Assembly: GCA_030745655.1 (NCBI GenBank)
Contig: JASLOE010000006.1
Coordinates: 1 to 39,864, forward strand
Source: Nitrososphaerales archaeon
GTDB taxonomy: Archaea; Thermoproteota; Nitrososphaeria; Nitrososphaerales; JACPRH01
Reading direction: 5' to 3'
DNA length: 39,864 nucleotides
The translations under genes were made by a program, and so were the position numbers. A model generated the notes under the pieces. The model was not told the DNA's origin. It was given only the letters and a program-made list of their open reading frames with translations, and searched no databases. Every line of letters starts with the position of its first letter. Position 1 is the first letter of the stretch. This document shows positions 16,349-24,953 of this stretch, in pieces.

Positions 16349-17005
16349 TTGGTAAGTCTTAAAGAATTTGTAAAAATGGTTAAGGAGTCTAGGGAGAAGT
16401 CCAAAAAGAGGAACTTCAATCAATCATTTGAAATTATAGTTACTCTTCGTGATATTGATGTCAAGAAACAAGATTTTAACATAAGTGAAACTGTATATTT
16501 AGCTCATAAGTTCACTAAGAAACCTGGAATTTGTGTATTTGCAGGAGGAGATATGGCGTTGAAAGCTAAACGAAGCAAAGCAGATAGAGTAATTGAACCA
16601 GAAGAATTAGAAAAGAATGCATCAGACAAAAGGCAATTGAGAAAGATAGCAAAAGGATATTCATTCTTTCTTTCAGAAACTACCCTTATGCCCAAAATAG
16701 GTAAGATATTAGGACAGTTCCTTGGGCCAAAAGGAAAAATGCCTGCACCAGTTCCGCCTAACGCACCAGTGGAAAATATGGTGGAACGGTTTATTTCTGC
16801 AGTTAGAATACGAAGCAGAGGACAATTGGCTGTAACAGGTAAAGTTGGAGATGAATCTATGAACGATGAAGCTGTTGCAGAAAATGCCGTAATAATCCTT
16901 AACGCAATAGAGAAAAAACTTCCATCAGGTAATAACAATATTGATAAAGTTATGCTAAAATTGACAATGGCTGAACCTGTAACAATACCGGCGATGAGTA
17001 AATGA
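16349..17005 (+). CDS. rpl1: Large-subunit ribosomal protein L1 (uL1)
   Basis: L1 forms the mobile L1 stalk that helps move deacylated tRNA out of the E site. In archaea and bacteria it also represses its own mRNA. The 218-residue protein shows NQSFEIIVTLRDIDVKK, the archaeal insertion ICVFAGGDMALKAK, the core GKILGQFLGPKGKMPAPVPPNAP, and the closing GNNNIDKVMLKLTMAEPV. The start is TTG at 16349; GGAGGCG lies at about 16334. Its stop overlaps the ATG of L10 (ATGA at 17002-17005), so the two are coupled. An L1 operator in the leader is expected from other archaea, but I could not confirm one by eye. Confidence 0.96.
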   Translation: MVSLKEFVKMVKESREKSKKRNFNQSFEIIVTLRDIDVKKQDFNISETVYLAHKFTKKPGICVFAGGDMALKAKRSKADRVIEPEELEKNASDKRQLRKIAKGYSFFLSETTLMPKIGKILGQFLGPKGKMPAPVPPNAPVENMVERFISAVRIRSRGQLAVTGKVGDESMNDEAVAENAVIILNAIEKKLPSGNNNIDKVMLKLTMAEPVTIPAMSK

Positions 17006-17868
17006 GAGACCCCACAGGACGTGAATATTCCACAAAAAAAGTGGAAACAATAAGAAAGATAAACGAATATGCTGAAAAAAAATCTGTTTTAGCACTTTCA
17101 AAGATACGTAAAGTTAGAGCTCGTCAAATGATGACACTTAGAAAACAGTTCAGAGATGAAATGAATATTGTAGTTGCGAAGAATAAGATATCCAAAATGG
17201 GTTTAAAGAATTCAAAAAAGAATATTGATAATTTCATAGAGAAAATAACTGATCAGAATGCAATAATTTTTACGGATATGAACCCATTTAAAATCCAACT
17301 TGTACTTGAGAAGAATAAAGTTGATTTGCCTGCAAGAGTTGGAGATATCGCAACAGACCCGGTTTCTTTGCCTTCAGGTAATACAAGTATTCCACCTGGC
17401 CCAGTTCTAAGTGAATTCAAAGAGCTGAATGTACCCACAAAAATTGATGCTGGCAGTATTTTCATATCCAAAGATACAGAGGTATTGAAGAGGGGAGAAG
17501 TGATAAAACCAAAATTGGCTTCTCTTCTATCCAGGCTTGGTTTGAAGCCCATTAAGGCAGGGTTATCTCTAAGCGCGGCCTACACGGATGGTGTTGTTTT
17601 TAGTGCCGAAGATTTAAAAATAGATCTGGAAGAATATCGAAATAAGATTCAAAAAGCACATACCACAACATTAGCACTAAGCATAGAAGCAGCATATTTG
17701 ACAAAAGAAACTATTCCAATGGTCTTAGGAAAAGCATCTTTGAATGCAAAGACACTTGCTTTAGAATCAGCATACACAACAGAAGAAATGCTACCAGATA
17801 TCCTGACTTCAGGTCAATATAAAGCGAATTCCCTGCTTAACTTAGTTAAGCAAAAAGGCTACAATTAG
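17002..17868 (+). CDS. rpl10: Large-subunit ribosomal protein L10 (uL10/P0)
   Basis: L10 is the base of the ribosomal stalk; its N-terminal domain binds 23S rRNA and its C-terminal helices carry L12 dimers. The RNA-binding part (RKVRARQMMTLRKQFRDEMNIVVAKNKI), the domain-II region (LPSGNTSIPPGPVLSEF) and the L12-binding helices (LALSIEAAYLTKE...LALESAYTTEEML) are visible. The protein is 288 residues and ends LVKQKGYN. It lacks the alanine/acidic hinge and the terminal GLGxLFG-type tail commonly found on longer archaeal P0 proteins. It overlaps rpl1 by 4 nt. The gene for L12, usually the next gene in the same direction, is instead inverted and converges on it, 18 nt away. Confidence 0.93.
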   Translation: MRDPTGREYSTKKVETIRKINEYAEKKSVLALSKIRKVRARQMMTLRKQFRDEMNIVVAKNKISKMGLKNSKKNIDNFIEKITDQNAIIFTDMNPFKIQLVLEKNKVDLPARVGDIATDPVSLPSGNTSIPPGPVLSEFKELNVPTKIDAGSIFISKDTEVLKRGEVIKPKLASLLSRLGLKPIKAGLSLSAAYTDGVVFSAEDLKIDLEEYRNKIQKAHTTTLALSIEAAYLTKETIPMVLGKASLNAKTLALESAYTTEEMLPDILTSGQYKANSLLNLVKQKGYN

Positions 17869-17886
17869 AATAATTATTGGATGCCT

Positions 17887-18195
17887 TTATCCGAATAGGC
17901 TTGATAAGCCTGCAAGTGCTTCTTCATCCTTCTTTTCATCTACTTCTTCCTTCTTCTCTTCTTTGCCTTCTTTTTCTGGTGCGGCTTCACTCGATGCTGG
18001 TGCTGCAGCCGTTGGTGCAACAACAGCACTCTTCAGAGCTTCACCAATATCAACTTCGCTTAATGCAGCAACTAATGCCTTTGTTCTAGTATCATCAGGT
18101 GTTGCCCCAGCTGACTGTAAAACCTTTTTCAATGTTGCTTCATTTATTTCCTTATCCAATTTATGAAGTAGCAATGCGGCGTATATATATTCCAT
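17887..18195 (-). CDS. rpl12: Large-subunit ribosomal protein L12 (P1/P2 type), inverted
   Basis: The archaeal stalk protein recruits translational GTPases. It has the N-terminal dimerisation domain [30 protein letters not shown], an Ala/Pro-rich hinge, a charged stretch ([19 protein letters not shown]) and the factor-binding tail [10 protein letters not shown]. The ORF track starts at a TTG (18219), adding eight residues. I choose ATG 18195 because [12 protein letters not shown] is the family start and the TATA box at about 18232-18241 predicts transcription to begin near 18212, downstream of that TTG. It faces rpl10 tail to tail and diverges from alaS, so it has left the L1-L10 operon and depends on its own promoter. 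Confidence 0.95.
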   Translation of the reverse strand: MEYIYAALLLHKLDKEINEATLKKVLQSAGATPDDTRTKALVAALSEVDIGEALKSAVVAPTAAAPASSEAAPEKEGKEEKKEEVDEKKDEEALAGLSSLFG

Positions 18196-18229
18196 TTCTG
18201 TTTGACTCGCAACAGGCAAACTTTGTGAA

Positions 18230-18243
18230 GGCTATATAAGATT
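18230..18243 (-). promoter_or_regulatory. TATA box for rpl12
   Basis: On the minus strand AAATCTTATATAGCC has a good archaeal TATA core (CTTATATAG) with an A-rich element before it. Start of transcription is expected about 25 nt downstream, near 18212, leaving a leader of some 17 nt before ATG 18195. It explains how an inverted L12 gene is expressed outside the ribosomal operon. Confidence 0.6.
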
Positions 18244-18378
18244 TTTCAGTAAATATTATTTTTAACTCTAATGAATACGATAAGATATTAATTGTAACCA
18301 AAAAGGTAATTCCAACAATCAATTGAAATAATAAAAAGACAGTATTATTAAACCCCATCTTAAAACACTAGTATGTAG

Positions 18379-21111
18379 ATGAAGGAAAAGGATGTTCTAA
18401 AAGCAAAGTTTTCCAAGGACCCTAAACGATACTATGAAGTAGATTTATTCACTAGAGAAGGATTCATCAGAAAACAATGTTCTAATTGTGATAGATTCTT
18501 TTGGACACTTAATCATGACCGTGAAACCTGTCCTGAACCTCCTTGTCAACAATATGACTTTGTAGGTAATCCACCCACAAACAAAAGATTTGATTATGTA
18601 GATGCTTGGCGTAAAATTGAAAGTTTCTTTGTAAAGAAGGGACACACAAGCATTAAGCGCTACCCAGTAGTATGTAGGTGGAGACCTGACTTATTTTTTA
18701 CAGTGGCCTCAATTATAGCTTTTCAGCGGATTGAAGGGGGAGAGATTGTATTTGATATGCCAGCAAATCCATTGATAATCCCACAAACATGCCTACGTTT
18801 TAATGATATTCAGAACGTAGGAATTTCTGGCAAACATTATTCATCATTTGGAATGATAGGACAACATAGTATAATGGATGGTGAAGGTTATTGGAAGGAT
18901 AGATGTATAGACCTTGACTTTGAACTTTTGACAGGACCTTTTGGGATAAAACCAGAAGAGGTGATATTTACTGAAGATGTATGGGTGGGATTTGGTGCAT
19001 TTGGATATTCACTTGAATATAATGTGAGGGGTTTAGAACTTGGAAATGCAGTGTTTACAGAGTTCAAAGGTACACCAAGCAATTACAAGATAATGCAAGA
19101 TAAAGTGATAGATATGGGTGCAGGATTAGAACGTTTTGCTTGGATTACACAAGGAACCCCAACAAGTTATGACTCGGTATTTGGTCCAGTAATGAAAAAG
19201 TTGATTACAAGATCCAATATAGAATACGACAAAGAATTCTACTTAAAATACTCTCGAATAGCAGGGATGTTTAATATTGATGAAATGCCCGATATAGACG
19301 CTGCAAAAACTCATGCATCTAAAATCTTGAAAGTATCTAAGGAGGAGTTAACAAATCAGACCTCAAAATTAGAAGCACTCTACGCGTTGGCTGACCATGT
19401 AAGGACCCTGGTATTCGCTATATCAGATGGAGGCTTACCAAGTAATGTTGGAGGAGGATATAATTTAAGGGTGGTCCTTCGACGGGCGCTAAGTTTTCTA
19501 GATAAATTCAAATGGAATATTTCTCTAGAAGAAGTCGCCACATGGCACATAGATTATCTAAGAGAAATTTATCCTGAGCTAGAAGAACACCGTGATGAGA
19601 TTGCCACTATTCTTCATGTCGAGAAACAAAGGTACCAAAAAACAATGGAAAGGACGAACAAAATAGTTCACAATATAACAAAGAACAAAAAACCTCAAAG
19701 TATTGCTGAACTTATTCAATTATATGATTCTGAAGGAATAACACCAGACATGTTAAAGAAGCAAGGACTTCAGATAGAAATTCCCTCAGACTTCTACGCT
19801 AAAGTAACAGATCTGCATATGATGGATAAAGAAGATAAAGATAAGCCTAAGTTTGATATCGATAAATTACCCCCAACAAGGCTTCTATTCTATGAAAACC
19901 AACATCAATTTGAGTTTACTGGAACTATTATAAAAATAATTAATGATAAATACATCATTCTTGACCAAACAGCATTCTATCCAAGATCTGGAGGGCAAGA
20001 ACCTGATCATGGTTTCATTGGTAGCTCTGAAGTGTATGAAGTAGAAAAATATGGAAATGTGGTAATGCATAAAGTAAAGGAGAAACACCTTGTTGAAGGC
20101 CAGAAAATAAGATGCAAAGTAGATGAGAAAAGAAGGACAACACTTGCACGACACCATACTGCTACACATCTTGTTAATGGAGCAGCCCAAAAGATACTTG
20201 GCTCATGGGTATGGCAACATTCAGCCTACAAAGATATCGACAAAGCAAGATTAGATATAACCCATTTTGCACACCTTACAGATATTGAAATCGCAAAAAT
20301 TGAATCTTTAGCTAACAGCGCTATCAGATTAAACTTACCTGTAAAAACTGAATTGCTTACACGCAGCAATGCGGAACAAAAGTATGGGTTCAGGTTATAT
20401 CAAGGGGGTGTGGTACCGACTAGAGAATTGAGAGTATTGAATATTTCAGGCTGGGATATAGAAGCGTGTGGAGGAACTCACACATCCATGACTGGAGACA
20501 TAGGCATCATTAAAATATTGAAGAGTGAGCGGATACAAGATGGAATTGAAAGAATAGAGTTTGTTGGTGGTGAACCAGCTCTCGAACATACTCAACAACG
20601 TGATGATACACTAAAAAAATTGTCTGAGATTGTTGAAAGCCCACAAGATAAAGTTGTAAAAGTAGTTACTGATCTAAAAAAGACTAATGATATATTGAAG
20701 AAAAAGCAGAAGCAACTAACCAAAGAACTAGCATATTTTCAGATTCCAGTTATATTGAAGAAAGCTACGAAAATAAATGATCTTAAAATGTATCTTTCAA
20801 CAAAAGAAGGAATTGGAGAGGAATATCATATATTGGTAGGTGATAAAGCGATTTCTACTCAACCAAACTTAATTTATTGTGGGATAACTCTACTAGAGAA
20901 AAGTGTTAGAATTTTCATCTTTAGCGGTGATGAAGCTCAAAAGAATGGAATAAAGGCTAATGAGATTGTTAAAGATATTGCATCTACACTTAATGGTTCC
21001 GGAGGTGGAAATTCCAGATTTGGTCAGGGAGGAGGTAGTAGAATTAACAATATAACTAAACTAGAAGATTCCTTGAAAAACATCATATTGTCACATTTAA
21101 AGAGAGAATAA
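18379..21111 (+). CDS. alaS: Alanyl-tRNA synthetase (archaeal type)
   Basis: The 910-residue enzyme charges tRNA-Ala. It has the archaeal N-terminal extension with a CxxC...CxxxPC zinc-like segment (QCSNCDRFFWTL...CPEPPC). The class II catalytic core includes TSIKRYPVVCRWRPDLFFTVASI and GAGLERFAW. The editing domain carries HHTATHLV and CGGTHTS, the zinc-binding His and Cys/His motifs for removing serine and glycine. A C-terminal DHHA1 domain has GSGGGNSRFGQGGG. ATG 18379 fits the family start. leuS begins 2 nt after its stop, so the two synthetases form one operon. The cognate tRNA-Ala(TGC), with its G3:U70 pair, is encoded at 26.9 kb. Confidence 0.97.
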   Translation: MKEKDVLKAKFSKDPKRYYEVDLFTREGFIRKQCSNCDRFFWTLNHDRETCPEPPCQQYDFVGNPPTNKRFDYVDAWRKIESFFVKKGHTSIKRYPVVCRWRPDLFFTVASIIAFQRIEGGEIVFDMPANPLIIPQTCLRFNDIQNVGISGKHYSSFGMIGQHSIMDGEGYWKDRCIDLDFELLTGPFGIKPEEVIFTEDVWVGFGAFGYSLEYNVRGLELGNAVFTEFKGTPSNYKIMQDKVIDMGAGLERFAWITQGTPTSYDSVFGPVMKKLITRSNIEYDKEFYLKYSRIAGMFNIDEMPDIDAAKTHASKILKVSKEELTNQTSKLEALYALADHVRTLVFAISDGGLPSNVGGGYNLRVVLRRALSFLDKFKWNISLEEVATWHIDYLREIYPELEEHRDEIATILHVEKQRYQKTMERTNKIVHNITKNKKPQSIAELIQLYDSEGITPDMLKKQGLQIEIPSDFYAKVTDLHMMDKEDKDKPKFDIDKLPPTRLLFYENQHQFEFTGTIIKIINDKYIILDQTAFYPRSGGQEPDHGFIGSSEVYEVEKYGNVVMHKVKEKHLVEGQKIRCKVDEKRRTTLARHHTATHLVNGAAQKILGSWVWQHSAYKDIDKARLDITHFAHLTDIEIAKIESLANSAIRLNLPVKTELLTRSNAEQKYGFRLYQGGVVPTRELRVLNISGWDIEACGGTHTSMTGDIGIIKILKSERIQDGIERIEFVGGEPALEHTQQRDDTLKKLSEIVESPQDKVVKVVTDLKKTNDILKKKQKQLTKELAYFQIPVILKKATKINDLKMYLSTKEGIGEEYHILVGDKAISTQPNLIYCGITLLEKSVRIFIFSGDEAQKNGIKANEIVKDIASTLNGSGGGNSRFGQGGGSRINNITKLEDSLKNIILSHLKRE

Positions 21112-21113
21112 CT

Positions 21114-24026
21114 TTGGATTGGGATGCAATACAGCAAAAGTGGAATGAAAGATGGTGTAAGGATCAAATATTTGAAACCGATCCTGTACCAGGAAAACCC
21201 AAATATTTCATTACTGTAGCATACCCATACCCTAACTCACCTCAACACATAGGACATGGGCGAACTTATACTCTGACAGATGTTTATGCGCGATATAAAC
21301 GGATGAATGGTTTTCAAGTTCTGTTTCCCATGGCTTTTCATTATACTGGAACCCCAATTCTTGCAATGTCAAAGAGAATTGCTGAGGGAGATAAAGAACT
21401 GATAGATACGTTTAAGAAAATATACAAAATTAATCCAGAAATAATTCCAACTTTAATTGAACCAATAAAGATAGCCAAATATTTTCACGAAGAAATAAAA
21501 GCAGGTATGAAAGAAATAGGCTATTCAATAGACTGGAGACGAGAATTCACTACCATCGACCCTCAATACAGTGCCTTTATTCATTGGCAATTCAACAAAC
21601 TCAGAAAAAAAGGATTGATTATCCGTGGAAGCCACCCTGTAGGTTGGTGTCCAAAAGATAGAAACCCCGTTGGACAACACGATACTTTAGGAGATGTGGA
21701 ACCAGAAATAGGTGAGTACACACTTATTATGTTTAAACTAATGGAATATCGCATCCCGACAGCTACACTTAGGCCTGAAACTGTATTTGGTGTTACAAAT
21801 ATCTGGATAAATCCAGAAGCAACATATGTAAAAGCTACCGTGGATGGTGAATTATGGATATTAAGTCAAGAAACAGTTGAAAAATTGCAGCACATTTCAA
21901 TGAAAATAACTGTGAAAGAAAAAATGAAAGGGTCAGATCTTATTGGAAAGGAAGTCGAAAATCCATTAACAAAGACCAAAGTATCTGTATTACCAGCATC
22001 ATTTGTAGACCCAAGAAATGGAACCGGTGTTGTCATGTCTGTTCCAGCTCATGCACCATATGACTTTCAAGCATTGAAGGATTTAGGAAATAGACCTGAG
22101 ATATTACTGAAGTACAAATTGAAGAATGAACTTATCCACTCTATCAAAATACCGGTAATTGTTACTTCAGATGGATATTCAGAGATTCCATCAGAGCAGA
22201 TTATCAAGAAGATGAAGATAAACAATCAAAATGATCCAAAACTCGAAGACGCTACATCAAGTTTGTATAAACATGAATTTCATATAGGTAAAATGGCAGA
22301 AAGGACAGGAAAATTTAGAGGAATGTCAATTTCGATTGCCCGAGACAAAGTAAAGGATCACATTCTGTCTGCCGGAAATGGAAAGGTAATCTATGAAATA
22401 TTGAATAGACCAATAAAATGTAGATGTGGAACAGAATGTTTGGTTAAGATATTTGAGAAACAGTGGTTCATAAACTATGGTGAATCTAAATGGAAAGATC
22501 TTGCAAGAAAATGTATTGACAAAATAGAGATCATACCTGAAGATATCCGACCAGAATTTGATTATACTATTGGTTGGTTGAAGAGAAAGGCATGCGCAAG
22601 AAAATCAGGTCTTGGAACCAAACTTCCATGGGATGAAGAATGGGTAATTGAGAGTTTATCTGATTCTGTTATTTATATGTCCTACTACCTAATCTCAAAG
22701 TATGTAAATGAACACAAGTTACTGGAAGACCAGCTTACCGACAAGGTGTTCGATTACATTCTTCTTGGAGAAGGAGACCTCAATGAGGTGTCCCAAAATA
22801 GTAGGATTAACAATAAGATCTTAAAGAAAATGCGAGAAGAGTTTGAATATTTCTATCCAGTTGATAGTAGACATTCAGGTCGGGATCTAATACCTAATCA
22901 TCTTACATTTTTCATTTTCAATCATTCAGCCATTTTCCAAGAGGAAAATTGGCCAAGGCAAATAGTGGTTAATGGAAGCGTTTTGATGGGTGGAAAGAAG
23001 ATGTCTAAATCATTCGGAAATATTATTCCACTTAGAGAAGCTGTAAAAACCTACGGAGCAGACCCATTAAGGCTCGCTATACTCGCAACCGCTGAGTTAT
23101 TGCAAGACGCAGATATTAGTCTGAATCTTGTAAAATCTTTCAACGAGAGACTTGAAAGACTTTATGGAACGATTGTCTGGGCAATAGAGAAACGGGGGCA
23201 TCTAGATAAAAAAGAGTTTAGGGTAGAAGACAGGTGGATGCTTAGTAGGCTTCAGATGATAATCAAGCAATCTACTGAGGCATTGGAAAAACTTCGTTGC
23301 CGTGAGGCTATTCATAATATTATCTACCTTGCTGATCAAGATGTCCAGTGGTATCTTCGTCGAACCAAAGTCAATTTGGATAAAGAAAGAACAGAAATTA
23401 TTACAGCAGTGGTCTACGAAGTGATACAAACTCGAATAAGACTTCTTGCACCATTAGCACCTTTTATCTCAGAAGAGATATGGGAACTTATGGGAAATGG
23501 AGACAGTATATCATCAGCTACCTGGCCAAAACTAGAAAATTCCAAGATCGATGTAGAAGCTGAAGATGGAGAAGAGTTGATTAAGAATCTGTTAGAAGAT
23601 ACTCTAAACATAATCAGAGTTACTAATATCAAACCGAAAAAAGTGACATATTACACATCTTCAAAGTGGAAATGGGGCGTATATCAAGAAATGTTACATC
23701 TAGCGGATATTGATTCATTGGACATGCGATCATTAATGAATCATATTATGAAGAAAAAAGAAATGAAAGAAAGAGCGAAAGAGATTTCATTATTCACCAA
23801 GAAGCTGATTAAAGAAGTTAGAACAGTTCCAATTGATATGCGCAGGAGAAGATTAAAAACAAAAATCCTTAATGAATTCACTATCTTGAAGACAGCAACG
23901 GATTTTCTAGAAAATGAATTTGAAGCTAAAGTTTCTGTTTTTAGCGAAGATGATCCAGACAAATATGATCCAAAAGCAAGGTCAAGTCAATCAAAACCAT
24001 TTAGACCAGCCATATTTATTGAATAG
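21114..24026 (+). CDS. leuS: Leucyl-tRNA synthetase (archaeal/eukaryal type)
   Basis: The 970-residue class I synthetase has the HIGH motif in YPNSPQHIGHGRTYTL and KMSKS in GGKKMSKSFGNIIPL. A CP1 editing domain lies between them (TATLRPETVFGVTNIWINP...VVMSVPAHAPYDFQAL), which hydrolyses misacylated tRNA-Leu. The KMSKS loop is followed by the anticodon-binding helical domain (LRCREAIHNIIYLADQDVQWYLRR) and the archaeal C-terminal extension. The insertion pattern is the archaeal/eukaryal form. The start is TTG at 21114, two bases after the alaS stop. The downstream gap to the DtxR-type gene holds that gene's promoter and palindrome. Confidence 0.97.
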   Translation: MDWDAIQQKWNERWCKDQIFETDPVPGKPKYFITVAYPYPNSPQHIGHGRTYTLTDVYARYKRMNGFQVLFPMAFHYTGTPILAMSKRIAEGDKELIDTFKKIYKINPEIIPTLIEPIKIAKYFHEEIKAGMKEIGYSIDWRREFTTIDPQYSAFIHWQFNKLRKKGLIIRGSHPVGWCPKDRNPVGQHDTLGDVEPEIGEYTLIMFKLMEYRIPTATLRPETVFGVTNIWINPEATYVKATVDGELWILSQETVEKLQHISMKITVKEKMKGSDLIGKEVENPLTKTKVSVLPASFVDPRNGTGVVMSVPAHAPYDFQALKDLGNRPEILLKYKLKNELIHSIKIPVIVTSDGYSEIPSEQIIKKMKINNQNDPKLEDATSSLYKHEFHIGKMAERTGKFRGMSISIARDKVKDHILSAGNGKVIYEILNRPIKCRCGTECLVKIFEKQWFINYGESKWKDLARKCIDKIEIIPEDIRPEFDYTIGWLKRKACARKSGLGTKLPWDEEWVIESLSDSVIYMSYYLISKYVNEHKLLEDQLTDKVFDYILLGEGDLNEVSQNSRINNKILKKMREEFEYFYPVDSRHSGRDLIPNHLTFFIFNHSAIFQEENWPRQIVVNGSVLMGGKKMSKSFGNIIPLREAVKTYGADPLRLAILATAELLQDADISLNLVKSFNERLERLYGTIVWAIEKRGHLDKKEFRVEDRWMLSRLQMIIKQSTEALEKLRCREAIHNIIYLADQDVQWYLRRTKVNLDKERTEIITAVVYEVIQTRIRLLAPLAPFISEEIWELMGNGDSISSATWPKLENSKIDVEAEDGEELIKNLLEDTLNIIRVTNIKPKKVTYYTSSKWKWGVYQEMLHLADIDSLDMRSLMNHIMKKKEMKERAKEISLFTKKLIKEVRTVPIDMRRRRLKTKILNEFTILKTATDFLENEFEAKVSVFSEDDPDKYDPKARSSQSKPFRPAIFIE

Positions 24027-24041
24027 AAATAGTATAGTTAG

Positions 24042-24057
24042 AAATATATTTATATTC
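24042..24057 (+). promoter_or_regulatory. TATA box for the DtxR-type regulator gene
   Basis: The segment GAAATATATTTATATT, between the leuS stop and the regulator gene, is a good archaeal TATA/BRE candidate. Transcription would start near 24075, inside the palindrome described next. Confidence 0.5.
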
Positions 24058-24069
24058 CCATTTAGTCAT

Positions 24070-24081
24070 TCCTAATTAGGA
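24070..24081. promoter_or_regulatory. 12-bp perfect palindrome, candidate autoregulatory operator
   Basis: TCCTAATTAGGA is a perfect 12-bp inverted repeat. It lies about 15 nt behind the TATA box and 16 nt before the GTG of the DtxR-type gene. Metal-dependent DtxR/MntR repressors bind palindromes of this kind over transcription starts, so binding by the neighbouring gene product would block its own transcription. The GGAGA that overlaps its right arm may also serve as ribosome binding site. Confidence 0.45.
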
Positions 24082-24097
24082 GAAACTAATTCATTAA

Positions 24098-24562
24098 GTG
24101 ATTATGATGGAGTTTTCTGGTTGCAGCCTTCTTTATGTTGATCCTGTAGATTCTGAGAACAAAGAAGAGTATCTTGAAGCTGTTTGGATAATCGGAGAAA
24201 CTGGTGAATCTCCAGTAAGAATATCATCTATTTCACAAAAATTGAAGATAACACCACCTAGTGCTGTTCAGATGCTTAAGAAATTAGAAAAAGAAGGATG
24301 TATAAATTACAAAAATCGTGAAGGAGTAACTTTAACTAGAAAAGGTAGGATAATTGGTCAACGGATGGTTAGAAACGGTATGCTTATTGAAAGTCTTATG
24401 GTTAAATCTTTGGGAATAGAAATTGATTCCAAAGTAGCTTGTGGAATAGAACATCATATGACAGATGAATTTGCTAATGCTCTTTGTTCCTTGATGAAAC
24501 ATCCTATAAAATGTCCACATGGAAACTTAATTCCAAAAGGTAATTGTTGTAATAAAAATTAA
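24098..24562 (+). CDS. Metal-dependent transcriptional regulator, DtxR/MntR family
   Basis: The 154-residue protein has an N-terminal winged helix (about 20-80: EEYLEAVWIIGETGESPVRISSISQKLKITPPSAVQMLKKLEKEGCINYKNREGVTLTRKG). The dimerisation and metal-binding domain (about 85-154) carries IEHHMTDEFANALC and the C-terminal CPHGNLIP, both typical of DtxR/IdeR/MntR. Such proteins bind Fe2+ or Mn2+ and repress metal uptake genes. The extra Cys-Cys pair near the C-terminus (GNCCNKN) is unusual. Candidate starts are GTG 24098 and ATG 24104 or 24107. It has its own promoter and a palindromic operator candidate. No metal transporter is adjacent; the zinc ferredoxin 0.4 kb downstream could be a target (inference). 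Confidence 0.9.
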   Translation: MIMMEFSGCSLLYVDPVDSENKEEYLEAVWIIGETGESPVRISSISQKLKITPPSAVQMLKKLEKEGCINYKNREGVTLTRKGRIIGQRMVRNGMLIESLMVKSLGIEIDSKVACGIEHHMTDEFANALCSLMKHPIKCPHGNLIPKGNCCNKN

Positions 24563-24566
24563 TCTG

Positions 24567-24650
24567 AGCCTCGAGTGGGGATTGAACCCACGATCTCCTG
24601 CTTACTCGATGGTTTACGAGGCAAGCGCTTTACCACTAAGCTATCGAGGC
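24567..24650 (-). tRNA. tRNA-Thr(CGT) with a 12-nt intron
   Basis: The minus strand folds into a complete cloverleaf: acceptor GCCTCGA/TCGAGGC, D-stem GCTT/AAGC, anticodon stem CTTGC/GCAGG, T-arm GTGGG-TTCAATC-CCCAC, discriminator T. The anticodon loop holds 19 nt. Removing 12 nt (24603-24614) at the canonical site 37/38 leaves CTCGTAA, anticodon CGT. In the precursor CTCG pairs with CGAG as the 4-bp central helix, with two TAA bulges, each cut after the second base. The loop beyond is too short for an inner helix, so this is the relaxed bulge-helix-loop form. G1-C72, C2-G71 and U73 agree with threonine identity elements reported in archaea. CCA is not encoded. Confidence 0.93.
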
Positions 24651-24744
24651 ACGAATAGGTGCTATAAACTTAGATTGTTTATCTTTTTCCATATTAATTA
24701 TGTGAATCATAAAAAAATAAACAAAAAAGTTTATTGTGAAAAAT

Positions 24745-24858
24745 ATGAGTAAAACAGAAAAGAATTTGCGGAAAGCCTTCGCAGGAGAAGAAACCAAAAT
24801 CATTAACTGCCTTTACTTCACTGTTATCCACATGATTTTTATTTATTTACAACTATAA
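24745..24858 (+). pseudogene. Possible rubrerythrin N-terminal remnant (37 codons)
   Basis: An ATG ORF begins MSKTEKNLRKAFAGEE, closely resembling the conserved rubrerythrin start (TEKNLxKAFAGESQAN). After residue 16 it continues with unrelated hydrophobic residues and a stop. The first helix of a ferritin-like fold and one metal-ligand Glu would be present, but nothing else. I read it as a degraded fragment; it could also be a chance match or a small expressed peptide. The remaining parts of this gap between tRNA-Thr and the ferredoxin (24651-24953) hold no other gene that I can see. Confidence 0.35.
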
Positions 24859-24903
24859 AAAAATTGTAAGATTAACAAGAGAATTTTCTTCAAGGACTCG
24901 TAA

Positions 24904-24919
24904 TATTTTTATATACTTA
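24904..24919 (+). promoter_or_regulatory. TATA box for the zinc ferredoxin gene
   Basis: ATTTTTATATACTTAT is a strong archaeal TATA element. Transcription would start near 24940, giving a leader of about 15 nt before the TTG start at 24954, in line with short archaeal leaders. Confidence 0.6.
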
Positions 24920-24953
24920 TAATCAAGCACAAAGCAATATCTAGTGAGTATAA

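Noticed and set aside
17877-18166. Plus-strand ORFs opposite rpl12 (17877..18089 and 17963..18166)
   Set aside because: They are mirror frames of the Ala/Glu-rich L12 hinge, with no family resemblance.
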